Shown piece by piece: positions 41,692-50,583 of a stretch of DNA of 64,000 nt. The translations under genes and the position numbers were made by a program. Every line of letters begins with the position of its first letter. Position 1 is the first letter of the stretch. The notes under the pieces were generated by a model. The model searched no databases and had not been told where the DNA came from. It was given only the letters and a program-made list of their open reading frames with translations. Source of the DNA: Prosthecobacter sp. (lineage in GTDB: Bacteria; Verrucomicrobiota; Verrucomicrobiia; Verrucomicrobiales; Verrucomicrobiaceae); contig NZ_JAQSEA010000046.1 in assembly GCF_029946185.1 (NCBI RefSeq), positions 1 to 64,000 on the forward strand, in the 5' to 3' direction.

Positions 41692-42924
41692 TCACAAAGC
41701 CGCAATCCGCCGGCACACTTCCTCCACATTCGCACGGCTGTTGAACGCACTGATGCGGAAGTAGCCCTCGCCAGCACTGCCGAAGCCGCTGCCAGGAGTG
41801 ATCACCACATTTGCCTCATTGAGCATCTTGTCGAACATCTGCCAGCTCGTCACGCCGCTCGGGCAGCCGACCCAGACATAGGGCGCATTGACTCCTCCAA
41901 AAACGGTCAGTCCTGCTTTTTTACAAGCATCGACCAGCAGCGCCGCATTGCCCATGTAGTGCTCAATGAGTGCCTTCACCTGCGCCTTGCCTTCGGCCGA
42001 GTAGATCGCCTCCGCACCGCGCTGGACAATGTAGCAGGCACCATTGAATTTCGTGCTGTGGCGGCGGCTCCAGAGCGCATGAATCGCCTGTTTGCCTCCG
42101 GCTTTCGTTTTGCCCATAAGGCCCTTTGGAATGATCACGATACCGCAGCGCACACCGGTGAAACCGCCGTTCTTGGAGAAGCTGCGGAACTCGATGGCGC
42201 AATCACGCGCTCCCTCGATTTCATAGATCGAGCGCGGCAGCTCAGGATCACGGATGAAAGCCTCGTAGGCGGCGTCATAGAGGATCGTGGTTCCGTTGGC
42301 CAAGGCGTATTTCACCCACGCTTCAAGCTGCGCACGGGTGGCCACAGCACCCGTCGGATTGTTCGGGTAGCACAGGTAGGCCAGATCCACCTGCTCGTTC
42401 GGGATCTCAGGCACAAAGCCGTTGGCAGGCGTGCACTTGAGGTAGTGCAGGCCCGCATAGGCACCGCTTTCGTCAGCCTCGCCCGTATTGCCCGCCATGA
42501 CGTTGGTATCGACGTACACAGGATACACCGGATCAGTGATCGCGATCTTGTTCCCCGCACCGAAGATGTCGAGGATGTTCCCGGTGTCGCATTTGCTGCC
42601 GTCGGAGATGAAAATTTCATCGGCTTCCACCTGGATGCCACGGGCCTTGAAATCGTTTTCGGCGATGGCGTTGCGCAGGAAATCGTAGCCCTGCTCCGGG
42701 CCGTAGCCACGGAAGGTCGCGCGGTCACCCTGTTCATCCACGGCCTTGTGCATCGCCGTGCGCACGGCCTCTGGCAGCGCCTCGGTCACATCGCCGATAC
42801 CGCAGCGGATCAGCCGTTTGGCCGCTTCGGCGTTGGCCTCGGTGAACACCTTCACACGACGGGCGATTTCAGGGAAGAGGTAACCGGCTTTGAGCTTGTT
42901 GTAGTTTTCGTTGATGTAGGCCAT
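41692..42924 (-). CDS. dapL: LL-diaminopimelate aminotransferase
   Basis: About 410 residues from ATG 42924 ([20 protein letters not shown]), the canonical DapL start and length; an upstream ATG at 43014 adds 30 unrelated residues. Fold-type I PLP enzyme with [57 protein letters not shown] and the lysine motif [14 protein letters not shown] (K251). It converts tetrahydrodipicolinate directly to LL-diaminopimelate for lysine and peptidoglycan, the route used by chlamydiae and verrucomicrobia. It precedes the toxin-antitoxin pair by 34 bases. Confidence 0.96.
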   Translation of the reverse strand: MAYINENYNKLKAGYLFPEIARRVKVFTEANAEAAKRLIRCGIGDVTEALPEAVRTAMHKAVDEQGDRATFRGYGPEQGYDFLRNAIAENDFKARGIQVEADEIFISDGSKCDTGNILDIFGAGNKIAITDPVYPVYVDTNVMAGNTGEADESGAYAGLHYLKCTPANGFVPEIPNEQVDLAYLCYPNNPTGAVATRAQLEAWVKYALANGTTILYDAAYEAFIRDPELPRSIYEIEGARDCAIEFRSFSKNGGFTGVRCGIVIIPKGLMGKTKAGGKQAIHALWSRRHSTKFNGACYIVQRGAEAIYSAEGKAQVKALIEHYMGNAALLVDACKKAGLTVFGGVNAPYVWVGCPSGVTSWQMFDKMLNEANVVITPGSGFGSAGEGYFRISAFNSRANVEEVCRRIAAL

Positions 42925-43072
42925 GGCTGGGAAAAGGGCAGGTAGTCTGGCGAGTCGTGGCAGGGATGCAAGGACGTCGAATCCCAACCTACCATGAAGA
43001 AAAGGCACTGTCATCCAGCCGTGGATGCAGGGTGCAAGGCAAGAACCAGCCCTTTAGTGCCGTCCTCACTGC

Positions 43073-46000
43073 ATGCAACGTCCGTTGATCGCATGCCTGG
43101 CTCTGTGCCTCCCTCTCACCGGCAGGTCCGCTGAGGAACTGCAGTTCCCCTCCACACCGCCCACCGAGCCGCAAAACGCCGCGAAGACCTTCCACGTCCT
43201 CGATGGCTTCGAGATGCAGCTCATCGCCGCCGAGCCCCTCGTCACCGATCCCGTCGCCATCACCTACGACGAAGACGGCCGCGCCTACGTGTGCGAGATG
43301 AACGACTACCCCTACACGGACAAAGAGCGCCACAAGCACGCCCAGGAAAACCCCACCGACCAGTCCATCGGCAAAGTCCGCCTCCTCACCGACACCAATG
43401 GCGACGGCGTCTTCGACAAGTCCACCGTCTTCGCCGAAGGCCTCTCCTGGCCCACCGGCGCCGCTTGCTGGAAAGGCGGCATCTTCGTCACCGCCACCCC
43501 CGATGTGTGGTACCTCAAGGACACGAATGGCGATGGCGTGGCCGACGTGCGGCAAAAAATCTTCACCGGCTTCAAAAAGCTCAACGTCCAGGCCGTGATG
43601 AACAATCCCATCTGGGGCCTCGACCACCGCATCTACATCGCCGGCGGCAGCAACGGCGGCGAAATCCAGCGCGCCCCCGGCAGCGAGTCCGTCATGCCAC
43701 TTCCCGACGATTTCAAACCACTGCCCATCAAGCGCAACGACTTCAGCTTCGATCCCAGCACCGGCGATGTCCGCCTCGAAAGCGGCGGCGCACGCTTCGG
43801 CAATACCTTCGACGACTGGGGCAATCGCTTCCTCTGCAACATTCGCAATCCCTGCCAGCACGTCGTCCTGCCCTACCGCTACCTCGCGCGCAATCCCTAC
43901 CTCGTTATCCCCAGCGCCCTCAACGACTGCGCCGAAGCCGGCGACCAGCTCCCAGTCTATCGCACCAGTCCTGCCGAACCCTGGCGGGAGTTCCGCGCCA
44001 AACGCTGGGTGCAGGAAGGCAGCACACTGCCCAGGAGCGAACTCGTCGGCGCAGGCGTCGTCACCTCCTCCGCAGGCATCACCGTCTATCGTGGCGATAC
44101 CTACCCACCCGAGTACCGCGACTTCGTCTTCGTCGCCGATGTCGCCGGCAATCTCTTCTACCGCATGAAGCTCGTTCCCGACGGCGTCACCTTCAAAGCC
44201 GTGCAGGTCGATGGAACGAAAAACTTCTGCACCAGCGACGACCTCTGGTGTCGTCCCGTCAATTTCGTCAACGCCCCCGACGGCTGCCTCCACGTCTGCG
44301 ACATGTACCGCGAAGTAATCGAGCACCCCTGGAGCATCCCCGACGACATTCACACCGCCGTCGATCTCCTCCGCGGTCGCGAAAAAGGCCGCCTCTACCG
44401 TCTGGTTCCCCGCATTGTAGTACCGCCTTCAGGCGGCTCCGGAAACGCCCCCGCAAAACCCTTCAAACCCCGCCCCACCCCCAAGCTCAGCCTCGCCCCC
44501 ACCCCCGACCTCGTCGCCCTCCTCGACCACCCCAACGCCTGGCACCGCGAAACCGCCCAGCGCCTCCTCTTCGAGCGCCAGGACAAGGCAGCAATGGAGC
44601 CGCTGAGGGTGATGGTGAAGGCGGGGAAGACCGCGCAGGGACGAATCGCTGCATTGGGGGCGGTCCAGGCAATTGCGATAAAAACGGACTGGCTGCTTCA
44701 TCCGGATGGACAAGAGATGCTTCACCAAACTCTGCAAAATTCTCGTCGGGAGATACTTCGGATGGCTCTGCATGACCCCGACCCACGAGTGCGGGCGCAA
44801 AGCATCGAAGCTTATGCCAGCATCGAAGGTTTGTCTTCAGTGCAAGAGATTAAGAGCCTGCGCAACGATCCTTCAAAAGGGGTGCGCTTTAGCACAGCGT
44901 TTGCACTCGGTGGTTTAAGGCATGGCTATTGGCAGGGGACTCCGGAAACGGGTGTGACGGATATTGCTATTCTCGACGCAGGCGACCCATGGCTTGAGGC
45001 AGCGCTCCTAAGTTCGGGTTTCAATGAAATCGAATTATTTGACGGTCTTCTCCAGCATGGAATGCTGGAGCCACGTCAGGTCCAGCTTCTTTCTTCGGTA
45101 GGGTGGATGATAGGGCGCAAGCACGGGAAGTGGCCTGCTCCTTCAGATTGTTTTTGCGATGTGGCTGCTCACAAGGGCCTTCCAGATGATCAGAAACGTC
45201 AGATCATGCTGGCGATCGCAGAAGGCATGCGCGCGGCGGGCAGAACAGCAACCGAGTTGCTGACAGCACATGAACCAACTCATATTCAAATCGCTCGGGA
45301 ATATGTAGCACGCTGGCAGGCTGAGTCGCATCAGGTTTTCGAACAAGCCGCATCGAATATGCCGGACAAGACCAAAGCTCTGCGCATGCTGTCCTTGTTT
45401 GAGCCATTGAAGCAGGTGGAACCTATGGTGCTGAAATGTTTGGCACCCACCCAGTCCGCCGGACTTCAGTTGGCTGCTCTGGAAGCCCTCGGCTCTTCTC
45501 CCGACCCCGCCGTCGCCGACATCCTCCTCACCGCCTGGCCGACACTCACCCCCGCACTCCGCGAAAAAGCCACCACCCTCCTCCTCTCCCGCACCGACCG
45601 CATCGCCAAGCTCCTCGACGCCGTCGAAGCCAAAAAAATCCTCCCCTCGCAGCTCAGCGTCGCCGCCAAGGCCACGCTCGGCCGCCAAAAAACACCCGCC
45701 CTCGCCGAGCGCATCACCAAACTCATCGGCGACGGCTCATCCTCCAATCGCAAAGCCGTCATCGACAAGTACGCACCCGTCATGACTCTGGCCGGCGATC
45801 CCACCTCCGGCGCAAAAATCTACGAAACCCTCTGCATGGTCTGCCACCGTCATCTTGATCGCGGCAACGACGTCGGCCCCAACCTCGGCACCATCAAAGC
45901 CTGGACCGCAGAGCAAATCCTCACCAACGTCCTCGACCCCAACCGCGAAGTCTCTCCCAACTTCGCGCTCTACATCGTCGAAACCAACGACGGCCGCACC

Positions 46001-46192
46001 CTCTCCGGCCTCATCTCCAGCGAGACCGCCGGCAACCTCACCCTCAGACGCGCAGATGGCGGCACCGACACCGTCCTCCGCAGCGAAATCAAATCCCTCA
46101 CCAGTCCCGGCATCTCGCTCATGCCCGAAGGCCTCGAAGCCGCCATCACACCCCAGCAAATGGCAGATTTGATCGCCTATTTGAAGCAGTAG
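43073..46192 (+). CDS. PVC-type secreted dehydrogenase with HEAT repeats and C-terminal cytochrome c
   Basis: A 1039-residue exported protein with signal peptide MQRPLIACLALCLPLTGRSA. Residues about 40-440 form the membrane-bound-dehydrogenase beta-propeller: FEMQLIAAEPLVTDPVAITYDEDGRAYVCEMNDY, RLLTDTNGDGVFDK, and a final CLHVCDMYREVIEHPWSIPDDI. HEAT-like helices fill about 480-880. A cytochrome c domain follows, with CMVCH at 921-925 and GNDVGPNLG, FALYIVETNDGRTLSGLI and TPQQMADLIAYL. Such proteins are expanded in PVC bacteria and presumed to oxidise sugars. Codon use changes sharply between about 44580 and 45480, and a small repeat-like insertion sits at 44417-44437. Confidence 0.9.
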   Translation: MQRPLIACLALCLPLTGRSAEELQFPSTPPTEPQNAAKTFHVLDGFEMQLIAAEPLVTDPVAITYDEDGRAYVCEMNDYPYTDKERHKHAQENPTDQSIGKVRLLTDTNGDGVFDKSTVFAEGLSWPTGAACWKGGIFVTATPDVWYLKDTNGDGVADVRQKIFTGFKKLNVQAVMNNPIWGLDHRIYIAGGSNGGEIQRAPGSESVMPLPDDFKPLPIKRNDFSFDPSTGDVRLESGGARFGNTFDDWGNRFLCNIRNPCQHVVLPYRYLARNPYLVIPSALNDCAEAGDQLPVYRTSPAEPWREFRAKRWVQEGSTLPRSELVGAGVVTSSAGITVYRGDTYPPEYRDFVFVADVAGNLFYRMKLVPDGVTFKAVQVDGTKNFCTSDDLWCRPVNFVNAPDGCLHVCDMYREVIEHPWSIPDDIHTAVDLLRGREKGRLYRLVPRIVVPPSGGSGNAPAKPFKPRPTPKLSLAPTPDLVALLDHPNAWHRETAQRLLFERQDKAAMEPLRVMVKAGKTAQGRIAALGAVQAIAIKTDWLLHPDGQEMLHQTLQNSRREILRMALHDPDPRVRAQSIEAYASIEGLSSVQEIKSLRNDPSKGVRFSTAFALGGLRHGYWQGTPETGVTDIAILDAGDPWLEAALLSSGFNEIELFDGLLQHGMLEPRQVQLLSSVGWMIGRKHGKWPAPSDCFCDVAAHKGLPDDQKRQIMLAIAEGMRAAGRTATELLTAHEPTHIQIAREYVARWQAESHQVFEQAASNMPDKTKALRMLSLFEPLKQVEPMVLKCLAPTQSAGLQLAALEALGSSPDPAVADILLTAWPTLTPALREKATTLLLSRTDRIAKLLDAVEAKKILPSQLSVAAKATLGRQKTPALAERITKLIGDGSSSNRKAVIDKYAPVMTLAGDPTSGAKIYETLCMVCHRHLDRGNDVGPNLGTIKAWTAEQILTNVLDPNREVSPNFALYIVETNDGRTLSGLISSETAGNLTLRRADGGTDTVLRSEIKSLTSPGISLMPEGLEAAITPQQMADLIAYLKQ

Positions 46193-46545
46193 TCTTGCTT
46201 CCGCATATCTAGCGTTTTGCGAAACTGATTTCCGGAAAGCGAGCGTGAAGATACTCGCATGCCCGGCGCAGGTAGGGCTGGCTGTCCTCAGCCAGCCGCC
46301 GTCGAAGCCCATAATTTTCGAGCAAGAAGCAACCTGCTAAACGGAAATGAGTTTTGCGAACTGCAATCGGATCACCCCATCAGCAGCGCATGCGCGGGTC
46401 GTAGGATGGGTGTGGCGACAGCCCGCCCGTCCACCAGCGTAAGGCAATGCCCATGATACGCAGCCTCCCAAAATCGGATCGAGGAGCCAGTTTGGCGGCG
46501 CCGAAGCAGACGCACCCGGCCATGCATTCCCATACAGCAGGCAAA
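46193..46545. other. 353-base intergenic region with a palindromic hairpin
   Basis: No credible gene is seen. A perfect nine-base hairpin ggctggctg/cagccagcc (46276-46284 with 46289-46297, loop tcct) lies in the first third and has the look of a dispersed extragenic palindrome. The rest is irregular, with short frames on both strands (Pro/Ala/Arg-rich, without start signals) that I treat as noise. The hairpin lacks a T-run and is not a strong terminator. Confidence 0.5.
46276..46297. repeat. Extragenic palindrome (hairpin repeat candidate)
   Basis: The perfect inverted repeat has a nine-base arm and four-base loop, flanked by gtag before and ccgtcg after. Only this copy was found in the window by eye. 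Similar hairpins between genes are common in verrucomicrobial genomes to my knowledge, but a genome-wide count is needed. Confidence 0.45.
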
Positions 46546-47913
46546 TCAAGCCAGCACTCGCCGCAGCACCTCGCCGTGTACATCCGTCAGCCGGAAATCC
46601 CGCCCCGCATAGCGGTAGGTCAGCTCCTCGTGGTTCACACCCAGCAGATGCAGAATCGTGGCATGCAGATCATGCACGCTGGTGGGGTTCTGCTCCGCAG
46701 CAAAGCCCAGCTCATCCGTGCTGCCATACACCGTGCCTCCCTTGATGCCCCCACCCGCCATCCAGACGCTGAAGCCATAGTGATTGTGATCGCGCCCCAG
46801 CTTGGACTTGCCCCCGCTTAGCTCCACCGTGGGCGTACGGCCAAACTCGCCACCCCAAATGACCAGCGTGTCCTCCAGCATGCCGCGCTGTTTCAGGTCA
46901 TGCAGCAGTGCCGCGATGGGCTGGTCGATCTCCCCCGCGAGCCTGCGGTGATTGGTCTCAATATTATCATGATTGTCCCATGGCTGCCCCGCGCCATGCC
47001 AGAGCTGTACCATGCGCACACCACGCTCCAGCAGCCGACGGGCAATAAGAGTCTGCCGCCCATGTACACCCTCGCCATACAACTCACGGATGTGCTGCGG
47101 CTCCTGCGTCACATCAAACGCATCCGCCGCCTCCATCTGCATCCGAAACGCCAGCTCAAAGCTTTGAATGCGTGCCTCCAGTCGTGGATCACTCCGCTCC
47201 TGCCTGTGTGCCTCATTGATGCGGCGCATCAGCTCCAGTTGGCGCAGTTGCACCCGCGCGTCCGCATGCGGACTGCGGATGTTTTCGATCAAACGATCCA
47301 CCTCCTTGTGCTTCGAGTCCACATACGTCCCCTGAAACGCCCCCGGTAAAAACGCCGACTGCCAGTTCTCCGCGCCCTTGATCGGCATGCCGCCCGGACA
47401 CATCGCGATGAACCCCGGCAAATTCTCATTCGCACTGCCCAGCCCATACGTCAGCCACGAGCCCAGGCTCGGCCTCGGCTGCACCGAGTCGCCGCAATTC
47501 ATGAGCATCAGCGACGGCTCATGGTTCGGCACCTGCGCCTGCATGGATCGGATCACCGCAATGTCATCGATGTGCTCCGCCGTTTTCGCAAACAGCTCAC
47601 TCACCTCAATGCCACTCTGCCCATAACGCTGAAACTTAAACGGCGAAGGAAACGCCGCCCCAGTCTTCCGCTCCGTCAGCCGGTGGCTCGGCACCGGTTT
47701 GCCCTCATACCGCGCCAGCGCCGGTTTCGGATCAAACGTATCCACATGCGACGGCCCGCCATTGAGAAAAAAATGGATCACCCGCTTCGCCTTAGGCGCA
47801 AAGTGCGGCCTCCCCGTGTTACTGGCAGCCGCATGCAGATCCGCCAGCCCCAGCATGCCCATCCCCATGCCAGAGCGGCGCAAAAAATCACGGCGGTTAA
47901 GAATGGGTGTCAT
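46546..47913 (-). CDS. DUF1501 protein with Tat signal
   Basis: A 455-residue exported protein. The N-terminus LNRRDFLRRSGMGMGMLGLADL is a twin-arginine signal. The body has the DUF1501 pattern: RVIHFFLNGGPSHVDTFDPKP, CPGGMPIKGAENWQSAFLPG, LNRLNEAHR-like MRRINEAHRQERSDP, LLERGVRMVQLWHGAG, WDNHDN and WGGEFGRTPTVE, ending with DLHATILHLLGVNHEELTYRYAGRDFRLTDV. The fold is sulfatase/phosphatase-like. DUF1501 genes are nearly always paired with DUF1549/DUF1553 genes in PVC bacteria; the joint function is unknown. Six bases separate it from its upstream partner. Confidence 0.95.
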   Translation of the reverse strand: MTPILNRRDFLRRSGMGMGMLGLADLHAAASNTGRPHFAPKAKRVIHFFLNGGPSHVDTFDPKPALARYEGKPVPSHRLTERKTGAAFPSPFKFQRYGQSGIEVSELFAKTAEHIDDIAVIRSMQAQVPNHEPSLMLMNCGDSVQPRPSLGSWLTYGLGSANENLPGFIAMCPGGMPIKGAENWQSAFLPGAFQGTYVDSKHKEVDRLIENIRSPHADARVQLRQLELMRRINEAHRQERSDPRLEARIQSFELAFRMQMEAADAFDVTQEPQHIRELYGEGVHGRQTLIARRLLERGVRMVQLWHGAGQPWDNHDNIETNHRRLAGEIDQPIAALLHDLKQRGMLEDTLVIWGGEFGRTPTVELSGGKSKLGRDHNHYGFSVWMAGGGIKGGTVYGSTDELGFAAEQNPTSVHDLHATILHLLGVNHEELTYRYAGRDFRLTDVHGEVLRRVLA

Positions 47914-47919
47914 AGGTAA

Positions 47920-50529
47920 TCAGTCCACAAACATAAACTCGTTGGCCAGCATCAACACCTGCACAAGTTGCTCCCAGTTGTTGAGCTGCGAGCGCGGCTG
48001 CGCAGAAAAATCCTTTTCGGCCTCCCAAGTCTGTGCAGGAACGTCATCACCAGCCGCACCCACGTTGCCGGTCTGATGAATCCGCATCGTCCACAAAAAC
48101 TGGTCGCTGTTAAGCACCTCGCCGATGTCCACCACGAAGTCGAGCGTCTCGCCCGCTTTGAACGCCAGCGTATCAAAGTTCAAATCGGCACTGCCCTGGT
48201 GCAGTCTCCCCGCATGCAGTCGCCCCTGCTGGCTATGGCTGATGAAGGAGCGGATGCCATCGCCCGGAGCAGGCTCATGCAGCAAAGTGGACTTCACCGC
48301 ATAAGTCCCGTCCGCAGGCGCGATCCATCGCCGCACCACCGCATGCTTGCGGTCATTCCCCGGATGCCCGCCCGTCGCCGTCAGCTGCGCCCAGCCCAGC
48401 TTCGCATCCGGCCATGCCTCATCCCCCTGCCACGCACTGCCGGTGAAATGCGGCAGCGGTTTGAAGTCCTTCACCCTGCCCCTGCTCTCATCCCACTCTC
48501 CCACGCCATACTGCCACGACTTCGAGTGATCCACCTCCGCGATAACCCGTGGCTCATCCACCTGCACAAACCGCAGCGCCTGCTCCATTTCATCCGCAGT
48601 TGGCACCCGCTGAAACAGATGCCCATAAATGCGCCTCACACGCCCGGCTGCATCGGCCGCTTTGACATCTGCACGCCCCAGCAGCGCCTTCGCCTGCTGC
48701 ACGACAAACGGATGGTTCATGCCAAACAAAGCCTGCTGCGGCACAGTAGTCTCCGTCCGCTGCGGGATGGAAAGATCTGGATTGGCAAAATCAAAGGTGC
48801 GCATCACCGCAGGTAGGTTCTCACGGTCCACCATCGTGTAGAGCGTCCGCCGTTGATTGCCCACCGCAAACAAGGGCAGGGGAGCACCACCCACCTCTAG
48901 GTTCAGCCGTCCTGCAGCCAACAGCCACGCATCACGCGCCTCCTCAAAGCTGAGTCGATGCGGGCTCATGCGCCACAGCAGCCGGTTGTCCGGATCAGCA
49001 TGCGCCGGATCCACCACCCCGCCGCCACTGCTCTGCTGATAAGTCTCCGACATCATGATCAGCCGGTGCATCGCCTTGACGCTCCACCCCGATTCAATGA
49101 AACGCCGCGCAAGCCAGTCCAGCAATTCCGGGTGGCTCGGCGCTGTGCCTTGCTTGCCGAAATCACTCGGCGTACTCACCAGCCCGCGTCCAAAGTGGTG
49201 CTGCCAGATCCGGTTCACCATCACCCTCGCCGTCAGCGGATTGCGCGGATCAATGATCGCCTTGGCAAGCTCCAGCCTCCCACTCCCCTGCGTGAAAGGC
49301 TGCTGCGCGCCGAACAAGCTCAGAAACTGCCGCGGCACCGCATCGCCCTTCGTCAGCGGATTCCCCCGGATGAAAACACGCGGCGTCGCCGCACGCTCAC
49401 GATCCACCAAAACGGTCGCATGGGGTGATGCGGCGCTGTTTTGAATGATGAAGCGGTCCACCTCGCTCTGCGCCTTCCACAGCTCGGTGATGACCCCCGA
49501 GGGGAAATACATCTCATTGTTCGTGATGTGCTCGTCAGGCACGTAAGCCGGTGAATCCGGCCTCTTAAGCACTTCTTCAGTTAGCTCAATCCCCGGATGA
49601 GCCTCCACCCACGCTTTCCAGCGATGCACGATGAAAGGATTGAGATCCTTCACATCGATAATCTGGTCGAAGCCCTGCTCAGGATACTTCTCCAACTCCG
49701 ACAGCGCCTTCTGATAGTCTGCGGCCCGTGCCCGCGTCCTCCCCATCTGCTCCTCACGCCGCTTCGTCATGAGATCATGATTCTTTGTCACCAGCACCGC
49801 CAGTTTCGGATCTTCCCCCGTCGCACACGGCACCACCGCCTCCGCGCAGCTCTGAAACACACCATACAGCGCATAGTAGTCACGCGTTGGAATGGGATCA
49901 AACTTGTGGTCATGGCAGCGCGCGCACGCCACCGTGAGCCCCAGCGTTCCACGCGTCACCACATCAATTCGGTCATCAATGATGTCGTGGGTGACACCAA
50001 GAAAACGCCGCCCCAGCGTGAGAAACCCCATCGCCGCCAGATCAGCCGAGCCCGCTGGCACCACCTGGTCCGCAGCCATCTGCAGCAGCAGAAAGCGGTC
50101 ATACGGCATGTCCTCGCAAAGTGCCCGCACCACCCAGTCCCGATACCCCGTGGCATGCACCCAGCGCTTTTCCTCACGCGCATACACATAGCCCTTGGTA
50201 TCCGAATACCGCGCCACATCCAGCCAGTGACGCGCCCAGTGCTCCCCGTACTGCGGCGAAGCCAGCAGCCTGTCCACGAGTTGCGAAAACGACCCGTCAT
50301 GCTCTCCAGCAGGCGGCAGCCCCGTGAGATCAAAACTGGCACGCCGGACCAAGGTTCGCACATCCGCCCGTGGCGAAGGCTTCAGCCCCTGTTCCACCAG
50401 CTTGCGCCGCACGAATTCGTCAATGCTTCCAGCCGTCCCGGGTCGCAGCGGCTGATACGCCCAGTGCTCCGCCGCGAACACGCTGGCAGACACGAGGAAG
50501 ACACCAAGCTGGACAAGAACACGAAGCAT
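47920..50529 (-). CDS. DUF1549/DUF1553 protein without N-terminal cytochrome domain
   Basis: An 869-residue exported protein with signal peptide MLRVLVQLGVFLVSASVFA. DUF1549 spans about residues 30-240 (SIDEFVRRKLVEQGLKPSP, RRASFDLTGLPP, HWARHWLDVARYSDTKGY, RCHDHKFDPIPTRDYYAL). DUF1553 spans about 400-660 (DPRNPLTARVMVNRIWQHHFGRGLV, TPSDFGKQGTAPSHPELLDWLA, SFEEARDAWLL and QALFGMNHPFV). The usual N-terminal PSCyt1 domain with CxxCH is missing. The last ~170 residues form an extra beta-rich domain (VVRRWIAPADGTYAVKSTLL, LDFVVDIGEV). It forms an operon with the DUF1501 gene. Confidence 0.92.
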   Translation of the reverse strand: MLRVLVQLGVFLVSASVFAAEHWAYQPLRPGTAGSIDEFVRRKLVEQGLKPSPRADVRTLVRRASFDLTGLPPAGEHDGSFSQLVDRLLASPQYGEHWARHWLDVARYSDTKGYVYAREEKRWVHATGYRDWVVRALCEDMPYDRFLLLQMAADQVVPAGSADLAAMGFLTLGRRFLGVTHDIIDDRIDVVTRGTLGLTVACARCHDHKFDPIPTRDYYALYGVFQSCAEAVVPCATGEDPKLAVLVTKNHDLMTKRREEQMGRTRARAADYQKALSELEKYPEQGFDQIIDVKDLNPFIVHRWKAWVEAHPGIELTEEVLKRPDSPAYVPDEHITNNEMYFPSGVITELWKAQSEVDRFIIQNSAASPHATVLVDRERAATPRVFIRGNPLTKGDAVPRQFLSLFGAQQPFTQGSGRLELAKAIIDPRNPLTARVMVNRIWQHHFGRGLVSTPSDFGKQGTAPSHPELLDWLARRFIESGWSVKAMHRLIMMSETYQQSSGGGVVDPAHADPDNRLLWRMSPHRLSFEEARDAWLLAAGRLNLEVGGAPLPLFAVGNQRRTLYTMVDRENLPAVMRTFDFANPDLSIPQRTETTVPQQALFGMNHPFVVQQAKALLGRADVKAADAAGRVRRIYGHLFQRVPTADEMEQALRFVQVDEPRVIAEVDHSKSWQYGVGEWDESRGRVKDFKPLPHFTGSAWQGDEAWPDAKLGWAQLTATGGHPGNDRKHAVVRRWIAPADGTYAVKSTLLHEPAPGDGIRSFISHSQQGRLHAGRLHQGSADLNFDTLAFKAGETLDFVVDIGEVLNSDQFLWTMRIHQTGNVGAAGDDVPAQTWEAEKDFSAQPRSQLNNWEQLVQVLMLANEFMFVD

Positions 50530-50583
50530 GAAGCTCTTACTACGTCCGCAGACAGCACAGTCCTTCCATTCCGATGACTCGGC

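Noticed and set aside
41608-42945. A 445-residue plus-strand frame across dapL
   Set aside because: It mirrors dapL, which has every family motif; the antisense frame has none.
42989-44353. A 454-residue minus-strand frame across the dehydrogenase gene
   Set aside because: Composition is Gly/Ala/Val/Asp-biased as expected of antisense GC-rich DNA; the sense gene is certain.
46259-46549. Short frames on both strands in the gap after the dehydrogenase gene
   Set aside because: They are Pro/Arg/Ala-rich, overlap each other and have no start signals or recognisable similarity.
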